From Alcanivorax sp. DSM 26293 (GTDB lineage: Bacteria > Pseudomonadota > Gammaproteobacteria > Pseudomonadales > Alcanivoracaceae), in assembly GCF_900107995.1 (NCBI RefSeq), contig NZ_FNUM01000002.1, positions 84,283-148,282 of the forward strand: a DNA stretch of 64,000 bases, written 5' to 3'. How positions within the stretch are numbered: the stretch's first letter is position 1; each line of letters begins with the position of its first letter. Positions 20,609 to 29,244 of this stretch are shown piece by piece. The position numbers were made by a program, and so were the translations under genes. The notes beneath the pieces are model-generated. The model saw only the letters and a list, made by a program, of their open reading frames with translations. It was not told the DNA's origin and made no database searches.

Positions 20609-21766
20609 ATGCCGGGTTTCGAATTCGCAACCACCCATCGTGTGCTGGTAGAGGCGGGTGCTGCCGGCCGTCTGCCGGCCCTCTGTCAGGAGCGCGGCGC
20701 CAGTCGGGTACTGCTTGTCACGGATCCGGGTATTCGCAGCACGCCACTGCTGGAACCGGTGGAAGACAGCTTTCGTCAAGCGGGTATGCCGCTGACCGTC
20801 TTTGATCAGGTTAGCGCTGACCCGGCAGATACCATTGTGCTGGATGCCGCACGGCAGGCGAAGGAAGCGAAAGCAGATCTGGTGATTGGCTTCGGTGGCG
20901 GTTCCTCCATGGATGTGGCCAAGCTGGTGGCGTTGCTGGCACACCCGGATTCCAGCCAGCAATTGTCGGATATCTATGGTGTGGGAATGGCAACCGGACC
21001 CCGCTTGCCGCTGATACAGGTGCCGACCACGGCGGGCACCGGTTCGGAGGTGACTCCGGTGGCCATTGTCACCACCGGTGCCACCACCAAGGCGGGTGTG
21101 GTGGCGCCATCGTTGCTGCCGGATCTGGCGGTGCTTGATGCAACGCTGACCCTTGGCTTGCCGGCCCATGTGACGGCGGCCACCGGTGTGGATGCCATGG
21201 TTCATGCCATTGAGGCCTACACCAGTGCCCACAAGAAAAACCCCTATTCGGATATGTTGGCCCGTGAAGCACTACGACTGCTGGGGGGCAACCTGGTGAC
21301 CGCGGTGAAAGAGGGCGACAACCTGGCGGCCCGGGAAGCCTGTTTGCTGGGAGCGATGATGGCCGGGCAGGCGTTTGCCAATGCACCGGTGGCCGCGGTC
21401 CATGCGCTGGCTTATCCCCTCGGCGGCCATTTCCATATTCCCCACGGACTGAGTAATTCCCTGGTGTTGCCGGAGGTGCTGAAATTCAACGCCACCGTGG
21501 CGGCCCCGCTGTATGCGGAGTTGGCGCCGATTCTCAGCGACCGGCCCTTCACGGATGCCAATGACGGTGCCCAGGTGCTCATAGAAGCCCTGGAGGCGAT
21601 GATCGATGCGGTTGGCTTGCCGGTGCGTTTGCGCGATGCCGGCGTTACTGAAGAGAGCCTGGAAACCCTGGCATCGGATGCCATGCTTCAACAGCGCTTG
21701 CTGGTCAACAATCCCCGGGACGTTTCCGAAGCGGATGCGTTGGCAATCTACAAGGCGGTGTACTGA
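20609..21766 (+). CDS. Iron-type (group III) alcohol dehydrogenase
   Basis: An NAD(P)-dependent alcohol dehydrogenase of the Fe-ADH family, interconverting alcohols and aldehydes in the cytoplasm. The nucleotide-binding motif GFGGGSSMDVAK and the stretch PTTAGTGSEVTPVAIV are clear. The four metal ligands are Asp195 and His199 (in GVDAMVHAIEAY), His265 (AVHALAYPLGG) and His279 (IPHGLSN), matching the FucO arrangement. ATG 20609 with CAGGAGAG in front gives 385 residues, the normal length; in-frame upstream codons would lengthen it without family support. The stop overlaps the thioesterase start by one base (TGATG). Probable role: oxidation of alcohols produced or handled by the flanking GMC enzymes. 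Confidence 0.92.
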   Translation: MPGFEFATTHRVLVEAGAAGRLPALCQERGASRVLLVTDPGIRSTPLLEPVEDSFRQAGMPLTVFDQVSADPADTIVLDAARQAKEAKADLVIGFGGGSSMDVAKLVALLAHPDSSQQLSDIYGVGMATGPRLPLIQVPTTAGTGSEVTPVAIVTTGATTKAGVVAPSLLPDLAVLDATLTLGLPAHVTAATGVDAMVHAIEAYTSAHKKNPYSDMLAREALRLLGGNLVTAVKEGDNLAAREACLLGAMMAGQAFANAPVAAVHALAYPLGGHFHIPHGLSNSLVLPEVLKFNATVAAPLYAELAPILSDRPFTDANDGAQVLIEALEAMIDAVGLPVRLRDAGVTEESLETLASDAMLQQRLLVNNPRDVSEADALAIYKAVY

Positions 21767-22197
21767 TGGCAGAGAAAGGGAGCCGGCCTGAGCGCGGCGA
21801 GTATGGTTATCTGTGTCCCGTTGACAGTCGCTGGAGCGATAACGATATCTACGGTCACATCAATAATGTGGTCTATTACAGCTATTTCGATTCCACCATC
21901 AACCGTTACCTGATCGACGAGGGCGGCCTGGATATTCACGATGGGGAGCAGATTGCTTTTGTGGTGAGCTCGGGTTGTGAATATCTGGAAGCCGCTGCCT
22001 ATCCGGATTCATTGGTGGTGGGCATGAAGGTGGAAAAACTGGGCAGCAGTTCGGTGCGCTACGGTCTGGCCCTGTTCGGGGCTGAAGGGCCGGCGAAGGC
22101 CACCGGCTTTGTGGTTCACGTTTTTGTGAACCGGGAAAGCGGACGGCCGGTACCGATCCCGGCGTCGTTGCGCGCAGCGCTGGAGGCGCTTGCCTGA
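21766..22197 (+). CDS. Hot-dog acyl-CoA thioesterase (4-hydroxybenzoyl-CoA thioesterase type)
   Basis: A 143-residue single hot-dog domain protein. The motif RWSDNDIYGHINNVVYYSYF carries the catalytic aspartate and the GHINN helix start of the 4HBT/YbgC type. Such enzymes hydrolyse acyl-CoA thioesters to free acids; chain-length preference cannot be read from sequence. It overlaps the alcohol dehydrogenase stop (TGATG), so the two are translationally coupled. A palindromic repeat and a strong bidirectional terminator follow. Confidence 0.88.
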   Translation: MAEKGSRPERGEYGYLCPVDSRWSDNDIYGHINNVVYYSYFDSTINRYLIDEGGLDIHDGEQIAFVVSSGCEYLEAAAYPDSLVVGMKVEKLGSSSVRYGLALFGAEGPAKATGFVVHVFVNRESGRPVPIPASLRAALEALA

Positions 22198-22245
22198 CAG
22201 GCAGGCGCGTTTTGACTTTGGCAGCCACCCAATGGTGTCTGGGGT

Positions 22246-22322
22246 AGGGTGCACTGAGCCTCAGGCGAACTGCACCATCAAACGCCGAATCGGTGCAGTT
22301 CGCCTGAGGCTCAGTGCACCCT
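22246..22322. repeat. Perfect palindrome with 31-base arms (copy 1)
   Basis: Arms 22246-22276 and 22292-22322 are exact reverse complements, beginning AGGGTGCACTGAGCCTCAGG, around a 15-base spacer (ATCAAACGCCGAATC). A second copy at 37338-37414 lies in the opposite orientation and differs by one base per arm, with the two changes compensating each other. A decayed copy is at 2788-2839. It is located between convergent genes. Confidence 0.92.
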
Positions 22323-22357
22323 GCGCATTAACAGCCAGGACGAGGTTGCCCCATCAC

Positions 22358-22392
22358 AAAAAAAGCCCGGCCTTTTGAGCCGGGCTTTTTTT
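22358..22392. terminator. Bidirectional intrinsic terminator
   Basis: An A-run, then AAGCCCGGC, loop CTTTTGA, GCCGGGCTT and a T-run: a GC-rich stem flanked by A and T runs on both sides. It can end transcription of the alcohol dehydrogenase/thioesterase genes (+) and of the ExbB/ExbD/AgmX operon (-), whose last gene stops at 22410. Confidence 0.9.
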
Positions 22393-22409
22393 GTGGCTGA
22401 TCGTCCGGA

Positions 22410-23387
22410 TCAGTTCGGGAAGAAGTTCAACTTGTAGTCTCCCTTCCAGGTTTCCACATTCATGGCACCGAAGTCCATGCCTTTGGCAATCAGCATGATG
22501 CGTCTTTCCAGTTGGCTGTCGCCCAGCTGGCTGGATTTCACTTTCACATCCTGTACCTCGCCGCTGGGGGCAATCACCAGGTAGAGCACGACAGTCCCCT
22601 GCAGGGCAGGGTTGCTGCGCAGCGCCCGCTGGTACTGACTGTTGAACTTGCCAGCGTAACGGTCGAATACGCGACGTAGCTGCTCCTGGGTGCGGCGGCT
22701 CTTGCCGTCACTGCCCTTGCGGGTTGTGCTGGCTGCCTGACCGGATTCGGCGATCTTACTATCCACCTTGCCGCCGCCAACCGTGCCGGCCGACAGGGTG
22801 CCGCCACCGCCGCCACCGCTGGACGCTCTGGCGGTGGCAATTCCGCCGGAGCCGGCACCGGCACGCTTGCCGATCAGGTCACGCTCGGCCTTGGCGGCGC
22901 TATCCCCACCGGTACGCAGGTTGTCGCCGGCATTGACCAGGGGACCGATATCATCCAGCCCGGCCAGTGAGTCTCCCAGATCTTCTTCCAGCTTGGCCTG
23001 GGCTTTTTCCCGTGCCTGTTCCCGTTCCACCTCAGCAGGCCGTGGTTCCGGTTCTGGCTCAGGCTTGGGTTCCGGCTTTGGCTCTTCCGGTTCGGGCTTT
23101 TCTTCAGGCTCTTCTTCCTCAGGTTCGGGCTCCGGTTCGGGTTCTGGCGGTGGCGGTTCTTTTTGTTTTTCAAGAACCAGCTGTGCCAGTCGTTCCGGGA
23201 TTTCCTGCTGTTCTCGCGGATCCGGTTTTTCAATGGTCACTGATTCCACCACGATCATCAGCAGCAGCGACAGAATCAGCAAAATGACAATGATGCCGTA
23301 CAGTCGCCGGTCTTCCCCCTCTTGTTTGTCCCAGGGCAGTGAGCCATCGATGAGTATGCGCAGCGTGTTATTGTTTTTCTGCGTCAT
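22410..23387 (-). CDS. AgmX/PglI C-terminal-domain, TonB-like protein
   Basis: A 325-residue TonB-like energy-transducing protein. Order: short cytoplasmic N-terminus, one membrane segment (about residues 29-47), a long Pro/Glu/Lys-rich periplasmic spacer (about 75-118, repeats of PEP/KPEPE), a Gly/Ser-rich region and a C-terminal AgmX/PglI-type domain (YQRALRSNPALQGTVVLYLV to MDFGAM). That domain is known from Myxococcus gliding-motility proteins and from many proteobacterial proteins of unknown role. Its ATG overlaps the preceding ExbD-like gene by four bases, so it is the last member of the nine-gene operon. Predicted role: carry energy from the ExbB/ExbD motor to periplasmic or outer-membrane TPR partners. 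Confidence 0.85.
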   Translation of the reverse strand: MTQKNNNTLRILIDGSLPWDKQEGEDRRLYGIIVILLILSLLLMIVVESVTIEKPDPREQQEIPERLAQLVLEKQKEPPPPEPEPEPEPEEEEPEEKPEPEEPKPEPKPEPEPEPRPAEVEREQAREKAQAKLEEDLGDSLAGLDDIGPLVNAGDNLRTGGDSAAKAERDLIGKRAGAGSGGIATARASSGGGGGGTLSAGTVGGGKVDSKIAESGQAASTTRKGSDGKSRRTQEQLRRVFDRYAGKFNSQYQRALRSNPALQGTVVLYLVIAPSGEVQDVKVKSSQLGDSQLERRIMLIAKGMDFGAMNVETWKGDYKLNFFPN

Positions 23388-23884
23388 TCAGACTCCTCCT
23401 CTGCCACTTTCAGGACAGCAAAGGCGACCTTGGTATAGGGCGTTTCCATGCAGCTGCGCATCAGTTTCTTGATCACTGCATAGGGCACATCCCGGTCAGC
23501 CTGAATCATGACTTCCCGCTCTTCTTCCGAATCCAGGGCAAGTGCCCGGGAAGCCCGGAATTTCAGCTCTTCTACCAGAGCCTCAACGGTGCGCTCTTCC
23601 TGTGCTCTTACCGCCTGGGTATCGGCAATCTTGCGCCCATCAATCACCACCGAGGAGGGGCTCACCTGAATAATGAGCACATCGTTAGGCAGTTCCTGAG
23701 CGGTGGATTCCGGTAACTGGATATCCTGATCATCCGGCAATTTGGCGGCATTGTTGTTATTGACCAACAGAAAGATCAGCAGGATGGTGAAGATATCCAT
23801 CAATGCGGTCAGGTTCAGGGTGGCAACCATCTTGTGGCGACCATGGTGTCGTGCCATACGGCGTGCGCGGGCAGACTTTTTCAT
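23384..23884 (-). CDS. ExbD/TolR-family proton-channel protein, canonical Asp
   Basis: A 166-residue bitopic inner-membrane protein. A basic N-terminus leads into a single membrane helix LTALMDIFTILLIFLLV with the conserved proton-carrying aspartate (Asp30). A periplasmic ExbD/TolR domain follows, including MIQADRDVPYAVIKKLM. It should assemble with the ExbB-type protein of the operon as a stator complex. It overlaps both neighbours by four bases (ATGA). The sister protein encoded just before it has Asn in place of this aspartate. Confidence 0.9.
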   Translation of the reverse strand: MKKSARARRMARHHGRHKMVATLNLTALMDIFTILLIFLLVNNNNAAKLPDDQDIQLPESTAQELPNDVLIIQVSPSSVVIDGRKIADTQAVRAQEERTVEALVEELKFRASRALALDSEEEREVMIQADRDVPYAVIKKLMRSCMETPYTKVAFAVLKVAEEESE

Positions 23885-24411
23885 GCCTCACCTCCCGCTG
23901 CCGCAGTCTGATCCTGGGGTGCCGAGCCAATGCTGATACTCGGGAACAGCTCTTTCTTGATGGTCTGGCCATTGATCTGCGTGTTGTAAAGACGCACTGC
24001 GTCCATGGTGTGGATCATCACCTCATAGGGGGTGTCATCCTCACAGAGCAGGGTAATGGCTGTCTCTTCAGGGAATTTCTCTTTCAGGGTGACAAGATAG
24101 TCGTGCAGGGCTTTACTATCGTGTTTGTCCCCCTGGTTATCGACAATTTTCAGTACGGCACTGGTGTTGCGGTCCACCACTTCATAGCGGTTACCGTAAA
24201 TCAGTACTTCGAGTACCAGTTTGTCTTTTTCGTCGTCTTCCGAGGGAGTGCTGCTGTCATTCACCGCGGGCAGATTCAACTGCAGGATGGAGACCTGCGC
24301 GAAGACCGCGTTGATCAGCAGAAAAGGAATCAGCACTACCATCAGATTCAGAAAGGCAGTGATGTTCAGTTCCACATCGGTGTCGCGCGAACGTCGTCTG
24401 CGAAATCGCAT
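23881..24411 (-). CDS. ExbD/TolR-like protein with Asn in place of the proton-carrying Asp
   Basis: A 176-residue bitopic protein of the ExbD/TolR family. The helix reads ITAFLNLMVVLIPFLLINAV; the position of the essential Asp of ExbD, TolR and the sister protein is Asn22 (codon AAT on the minus strand). The periplasmic part has LLCEDDTPYEVMIHTMDAVR, as in TolR-like domains, with an acidic insertion (STPSEDDEKDK). It probably forms a heterodimer with the Asp-containing partner, giving a stator with one protonatable site. Its start is 43 bases downstream of the ExbB gene. Confidence 0.88.
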   Translation of the reverse strand: MRFRRRRSRDTDVELNITAFLNLMVVLIPFLLINAVFAQVSILQLNLPAVNDSSTPSEDDEKDKLVLEVLIYGNRYEVVDRNTSAVLKIVDNQGDKHDSKALHDYLVTLKEKFPEETAITLLCEDDTPYEVMIHTMDAVRLYNTQINGQTIKKELFPSISIGSAPQDQTAAAGGEA

Positions 24412-24454
24412 ACCAGATCCTTACACCAGATTGGCGAAAACAAGAAAATACGGC

Positions 24455-25144
24455 TTATTGGCCGTCGTTCTTGCGCTCTTGCTGGGCAGAAACCTGGCGG
24501 AAGACGTTAACGAATTTCACCGAGGCCATTTCCATGCTGTCCACCAGTTTGCCGGCCATGGCGTTGATAAAGGCAAAGGCCAGAAGCATGGGGATAGCGG
24601 CAATCAGGCCGAAGGCGGTGGTGTTCATGGCCACGGAAATGGAGGCAGACAACAGATCGGCTTTCTGTGCCGGGTCGGCACTGGCTACGGCGGTAAACGC
24701 GCTGATCAGACCCAGAATCGTCCCCAGCAGGCCGAGCAGGGTGGCGATGTTGGCAAAGGTGCCGATGTAGGGAGTACGGGCTTCCAGGCGCGGGATGATT
24801 TCCATCAGGCCTTCTTCCATGGCCAGTTCGATATCGTCGTGACGCTTGGCAGTCTTGGCTCGCTCAAGACCATAGCCGATCACCTTGGCCATGCCGGTAT
24901 TGCTGTTACTGACCACATCCAGGGCCTGACGGAATTGGCCTTTGGCGATCAGCGGGTAAACATCTTTCCAGGTTTTCTGGTTCTTTGCCTTGGTGGCCTG
25001 GAGGTAAATGATACGTTCCAGGGACAGGGCTAGGCCCAGTGCCAGGACAACCAGAATGGGATACATGAAGAAACCGCCATCCTGAATAAAGGTGATTGCG
25101 GTCTCAACAACGCCGGTGTTCTGCGCGGTGGCGGTGGTGGGCAT
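24455..25144 (-). CDS. MotA/TolQ/ExbB-family proton-channel protein
   Basis: A 229-residue inner-membrane protein with three membrane segments: GGFFMYPILVVLALGLALSL, then IATLLGLLGTILGLISAF and AFGLIAAIPMLLAFAFINAM, with a cytoplasmic loop between the first two. The conserved threonines in segments 2 and 3 (GTILG, NTTAFG) match TolQ/ExbB. It is the proton-conducting core of a motor that powers a trans-envelope device. ATG 25144 with CAGGAGAAG in front is chosen over an upstream in-frame start at 25234. The two ExbD-like proteins and the AgmX-type protein follow in the operon. Confidence 0.93.
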   Translation of the reverse strand: MPTTATAQNTGVVETAITFIQDGGFFMYPILVVLALGLALSLERIIYLQATKAKNQKTWKDVYPLIAKGQFRQALDVVSNSNTGMAKVIGYGLERAKTAKRHDDIELAMEEGLMEIIPRLEARTPYIGTFANIATLLGLLGTILGLISAFTAVASADPAQKADLLSASISVAMNTTAFGLIAAIPMLLAFAFINAMAGKLVDSMEMASVKFVNVFRQVSAQQERKNDGQ

Positions 25145-25284
25145 GGACTTCTCCTGCGGTATACCTGTTAGAGTTATTGTTTCCCATGCGACATTGCCCG
25201 GACTCGGGTTGCCGCACCTTCCCCAAAGTGCCAATTTTTATCAGAAAAAAGGCGTGGGTGCATCTAATGATATTGATGGATGTA

Positions 25285-25572
25285 TTATTTCAGGAACAGA
25301 TCGTCGTTATCCGGCTCCTGATTGAGTAGCTGGTGATACTCGATTTCCCGCATCAGCACCTCCTGATCAAGGGGTTCCAGTACCCGATTGAGCAGGGACG
25401 AGGTGGGATCTTTTTTCTCAAGCTTCACCTCACGGTCTTTCCAGGGCACCACATTCAATACCGTGGGGGCTTCCTGGGTGCCGATCACATTGGTTGACGC
25501 TTCCTGTCCAGTGTCATCAGCCTGGCTGACGCAGGCACAGGCGAGGGCAGCCATGACGAGTAATAGTCGCAT
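25285..25572 (-). CDS. Small secreted protein of the ExbB/ExbD operon, function unknown
   Basis: A 95-residue product with an N-terminal signal peptide (MRLLLVMAALACACVSQA, cleavage probably before DDTG). The mature part of about 77 residues is highly charged (KDREVKLEKKDPTSS, EIEYHQLLNQ) and acidic at its C-terminus. It shows no domain I recognise. It starts at the last base of the upstream TPR-lipoprotein gene (one-base overlap), which supports it being a real gene and part of the same complex. Confidence 0.7.
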   Translation of the reverse strand: MRLLLVMAALACACVSQADDTGQEASTNVIGTQEAPTVLNVVPWKDREVKLEKKDPTSSLLNRVLEPLDQEVLMREIEYHQLLNQEPDNDDLFLK

Positions 25573-26324
25573 CAGTTCAGTTCTCCATTCTTGTTCCCGG
25601 CATCCTGGTTTGCCACTGGCTGGGCGGGGGACTCCGGCGCCCGGCGTTGCAAGTCCACAATCCAGTTGGCGACGTTCTCATCGGGCTGTTTCTGTAGATT
25701 CTGGTAGGCCTGGAAATGCTTCAGTGCCAGATTCAGATCCTGCAAGTAGAGCTCGGCGAGCACGGCCATGTTGAAATGGGCACGGGCATATTTTGGATCC
25801 AGAACCAGCGCCCGTTCGTAATGAATGCGCGCATCATCGAACTTTCCCTGTTCCCGCAACGCCAGGCCAAGGCCATTGTGGGCATAAGGGTTTGCATCGT
25901 TGATGGCCAGGGATTGTTCGAAGGCCTGCTGTGCTTTGGGGTAGTCCTCCTGTTCCATGTAGATCAGACCCACATTGAGCGCAGGACCGGACAGTTGCGG
26001 AAAACGCTCACTCAGTGAGCGAAACATCACCAGGGCTTGCTTGTCGTTGCCAGCCATTCGTGCCTGCAGGGCACGGGCATATTCCGCCATGGCCTGCTCG
26101 GCGATCTTTTCCACCTTGGGGTCATGGGGGACTGGCGGAATATGAATGGCGTCACTGTCGGCGGCAGCACCACCGTCTTTCTGTTGCTCATATTTGCTGG
26201 TGCCGCCTTCGCCGGAGCCTTCCAGTCCGAGGCCGCCCTTGCTGGCACAACCTGACAGCACCAATGCAGCGAGCAATGCGGTGGCCGCGCCCAGGCGGCC
26301 GCGATCAGTAAATAATGTCCACAT
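25572..26324 (-). CDS. TPR lipoprotein (250 residues)
   Basis: Lipoprotein signal with lipobox VLSGC (Cys26), a low-complexity linker, then at least three to four TPR units between about residues 70 and 210 (for example YAHNGLGLALREQGKFDDAR and ARAHFNMAVLAELYLQDLNL). TPRs build protein-binding superhelices; a lipid anchor would hold this one at the inner face of the outer membrane. The gene overlaps the end of the large TPR-lipoprotein gene by 20 bases. In Myxococcus gliding loci small TPR lipoproteins accompany TolQR-type motors; a similar role is inferred here. Confidence 0.82.
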   Translation of the reverse strand: MWTLFTDRGRLGAATALLAALVLSGCASKGGLGLEGSGEGGTSKYEQQKDGGAAADSDAIHIPPVPHDPKVEKIAEQAMAEYARALQARMAGNDKQALVMFRSLSERFPQLSGPALNVGLIYMEQEDYPKAQQAFEQSLAINDANPYAHNGLGLALREQGKFDDARIHYERALVLDPKYARAHFNMAVLAELYLQDLNLALKHFQAYQNLQKQPDENVANWIVDLQRRAPESPAQPVANQDAGNKNGELN

Positions 26325-29244
26325 AGCTTTCTACCTGTTCAAACTTCGCATAGCGGCCGGGAATCAATTCTGCCAGGGCACCAAAACTTTTCTTTACCCA
26401 CTGGTCATAGATGTCATCAGTCACCAGGTTGGTATTGGCGATAAGAATATCGATGGCCTGGTCCTCGTAGGGGAAGGCCTTGTCCTCCAGAAGCATGGTG
26501 TACTCTTCCAGCTCAAGTTCATCCAGGCCTTTGGGGCGTTCGGATGCGATCAGATCTCGGGCCAGAACCCGGTACATCTCACCAATCTTGTAGTTGGCGG
26601 CGGTGGCGTATTCTGCCACACCGATATCGGCGACCGCCTGATAATCCGCAAGGGCTTTTTTCATCACATCGGTCTTGGCGGCCAGTGAGGTCTTCAGGGG
26701 TTGGCTGAGCGAGATACGCTTGAATTCCTGGAAGTTGGGCTCTGCCAGCGTAAAGCTGGCGTAGGCGGCCAACCAGGCAACCCGGTCGTTGGCCTCGTTA
26801 CCGGCTTCCCGGTAACTGGTGACCAGTTGTTGCAGCCAATAAGTTTCCCGTTCGCTGTTGCCGGTTTTCCGGTTCAGCTCCACCAGCCGGAACTGGGCCT
26901 CAGAGCGGAAATCATAGGGCTGCGGCCATTCCTGCAGGTATTGCTGATAGAGGGCGATGGACGCCTGGGGTTGTTCGGCCCGGTCCTGCATTTCTGCCGC
27001 TTTCCACAATGCCTGGCGGGACAGTTCCGGATCATCACTCTTGTAATTGGCGGCGATCAACTGCAACTCGCCGGCGGACGCTGTGTAGTTGCCTTCTTTC
27101 TCGTAGGCAATGGCGAGCTTGTCCGGAATGGTGTCGGTCAATGGATCGTCGGGATAGCGTTCGCGGAAGGCTTCCAGAACCGGGATTGCAGCGGTGCTGC
27201 GCCCCTGATTGATGAACAGGGTCGCGGCATCGAATTCTGCGTTCTTGCGCACCGCCGCTTCCGGTACTGTCTGGCCCACCCGCAGGAAGGTGGCAGCAGC
27301 GATATCCAGATTGCCTTGTTCCTGCTGCTGCTCGGCCTGGCGGTAAATGCTGACGGCGAGTTTTTCCCGGTACAGGCTGCGCTGCTCGGGAGACATCTGC
27401 ATATCAAGCAGTTTGCCATAGGCCATTTCCGCCACCTTGAAGCGACCCAGGTCGAATTCGCCATTGGCAATGGTGGCCCACCCGTAGCGCATTAGCTCGG
27501 CAGAAGGCGGCGGCTGGCGGTTGACCAGAATACCGGCGGTCTTGACCGCACCTTCCACGTCACCCAGTGCCAGCTGATCCTCGGCGGTGTCATGCAGCAC
27601 ATTGGGGACTTCCGGGTGCGCGGGGAAGCGTTGGCCGTATTGCTGAGCACTGGCAATTTTCTTTTTCCGCCAGGCGTTTTCCTGTTCGGCGTCCGGATTG
27701 CCGTCGAGAATTTTCTGGTAGGCAACCAGGGCATTGAAGGCGGCGTCTCCCCCTTTCTCGTAATCCGGGTATTGATAGGCGGTGCGTTCAAACTCGCTGA
27801 TGGCGGTGGCGTAGTCCTCTGCGGCGTAGAGCACTTCCGCATAGCGGTGATTGACCTTGCCCTGGTCTTCGCTGGCTGGCGGGGTATTCAGATATTCCTG
27901 GTACCAGCGGGCCGGCTCGCGGTAATCCGCGGGCTTGCCGGATTGCTGGGCGAGCACATGGTGGTATTCGGCCAGGTCAAGAATATGTCCCTTGAGCAGC
28001 GATACATACTGTTCGCGAATGTCCGGGTGGCGTCCCCAGTAATCGCTGTTGATGCCATAGTGCTGGATAAACTTCTCTTTTGCCGGAAGCACCAGGGTAG
28101 GGAAGCCGCCTTTCTGATAGGCCTCGATCTGCAGGCTGGAGAACTCCGGCGCCAGGGTCGAATCCGGATACACCTGGACGAACATATCAAAGGCTTCTGC
28201 CGCATCCCGGAAACGCTCCTGGCCAAGATAGACCTGGCCAAGAGAGCGGTAAATCGCCGGTTCATAGTCCCGGTTACCGTTGCGGGCAAACCAGTTTCTC
28301 ACTGAATCCGGACCATCCAGATTACTGAAGGCCAGGCTGACCACGCGCTGAGTATCAGTGAACAGCTTGTTTTCCATGCTGGTGTCGTCAGCCAGTTCGC
28401 TGCGGCCGTTCAGATTGTCCAGCAGGGTGAAGAAGCTGCCCTGGGCCAATTCATAGTCACCCAGTTTGTAATGGCTCCAGCCACGTTTGTAGAGCGCCTG
28501 GTTATAGAATTCATTGTCGGTGCCACGCTTTATCACGTCCGCGTAGGCCTGTTCGGCGTATTCATAGTCGCCATCGGAAAACAGCATTTCACCGCGGCGG
28601 AACTGGGATTCCAGGGCCCATTCACTGTTCGGGTATTGGCTGACCAGAGCGTCCAGACTGGCCTGGGCCTGCTCCAGGTTGCCATCCATGGCATAGGCCT
28701 TGGACAGCAGGTAATAGGCTTCGGCCCGTTGGCCGGGATCGTCGGTACTATTGAGCAGCTCCTGATACAGGGAAATGGCGGTGTCGTAGTCCACATCATG
28801 GTCCGCCAGTGAGGGTGCCATGGTGCCGGCCAGATCCAGCAGCGCCATCTTACGCTCGTTATCCGGGGTGGTATTCACCTGTTCCATGGTGTTGTCGTAA
28901 ACCACCTTGTCCACTTTCTGTTCCAGATCACTGTCATCCTCGCTACCCATTTCCTGTTCGGTAGCCGATGTCAGTGCCAGGTCCGCCATGCGACGCAGGG
29001 TTTTGGCCCGGCGTTCCGGATCATCAAACAGTTCGGCAGCCTGGCGATAGCTGTTCAAGGCATCCTGGGTGCTGGCGCTTTCCAGTTGCTGCTCTTCAAT
29101 GATGATGTCGGTACTTTCCAGATCCGCCAGGGTGGTCCCGCCGAAGCGAGCCTGTTGTTCCAGGGTGCCGTTTTGTGGGGCAGACGCGCAGCCGCCCAGG
29201 GCAATCATTGCGGCGGCCAGGCCATGCAGGCGAAATCGGGTCAC
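26305..29244 (-). CDS. Large TPR lipoprotein (979 residues)
   Basis: Lipoprotein signal with lipobox ALGGC (Cys19), then a long array of TPR or TPR-like helical pairs across most of the protein, for example AEAYYLLSKAYAMDGNLEQA, QALYKRGWSHYKLGDYELAQ, AIYRSLGQVYLGQERFRDAA and QFRLVELNRKTG. No enzyme motif seen. The size and anchor suggest a periplasmic scaffold spanning much of the space between the membranes. Start is GTG 29244, overlapping the stop of the upstream TPR gene (GTGA). It most resembles the large TPR proteins encoded with AgmX/TolQR-type motors. Confidence 0.83.
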   Translation of the reverse strand: MTRFRLHGLAAAMIALGGCASAPQNGTLEQQARFGGTTLADLESTDIIIEEQQLESASTQDALNSYRQAAELFDDPERRAKTLRRMADLALTSATEQEMGSEDDSDLEQKVDKVVYDNTMEQVNTTPDNERKMALLDLAGTMAPSLADHDVDYDTAISLYQELLNSTDDPGQRAEAYYLLSKAYAMDGNLEQAQASLDALVSQYPNSEWALESQFRRGEMLFSDGDYEYAEQAYADVIKRGTDNEFYNQALYKRGWSHYKLGDYELAQGSFFTLLDNLNGRSELADDTSMENKLFTDTQRVVSLAFSNLDGPDSVRNWFARNGNRDYEPAIYRSLGQVYLGQERFRDAAEAFDMFVQVYPDSTLAPEFSSLQIEAYQKGGFPTLVLPAKEKFIQHYGINSDYWGRHPDIREQYVSLLKGHILDLAEYHHVLAQQSGKPADYREPARWYQEYLNTPPASEDQGKVNHRYAEVLYAAEDYATAISEFERTAYQYPDYEKGGDAAFNALVAYQKILDGNPDAEQENAWRKKKIASAQQYGQRFPAHPEVPNVLHDTAEDQLALGDVEGAVKTAGILVNRQPPPSAELMRYGWATIANGEFDLGRFKVAEMAYGKLLDMQMSPEQRSLYREKLAVSIYRQAEQQQEQGNLDIAAATFLRVGQTVPEAAVRKNAEFDAATLFINQGRSTAAIPVLEAFRERYPDDPLTDTIPDKLAIAYEKEGNYTASAGELQLIAANYKSDDPELSRQALWKAAEMQDRAEQPQASIALYQQYLQEWPQPYDFRSEAQFRLVELNRKTGNSERETYWLQQLVTSYREAGNEANDRVAWLAAYASFTLAEPNFQEFKRISLSQPLKTSLAAKTDVMKKALADYQAVADIGVAEYATAANYKIGEMYRVLARDLIASERPKGLDELELEEYTMLLEDKAFPYEDQAIDILIANTNLVTDDIYDQWVKKSFGALAELIPGRYAKFEQVESYVDIIY

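Noticed and set aside
22768-23472. A plus-strand frame with striking Ser/Gly repeats opposite the AgmX-type gene.
   Set aside because: The repeats are only the reverse reading of the Pro/Glu-rich spacer codons of the real gene.
22410-25144. A standard TonB-ExbB-ExbD iron-uptake system.
   Set aside because: There are two ExbD-like proteins, the TonB-like protein has an AgmX/PglI-type end, no receptor gene or Fur site is near, and the operon is dominated by TPR scaffold genes.
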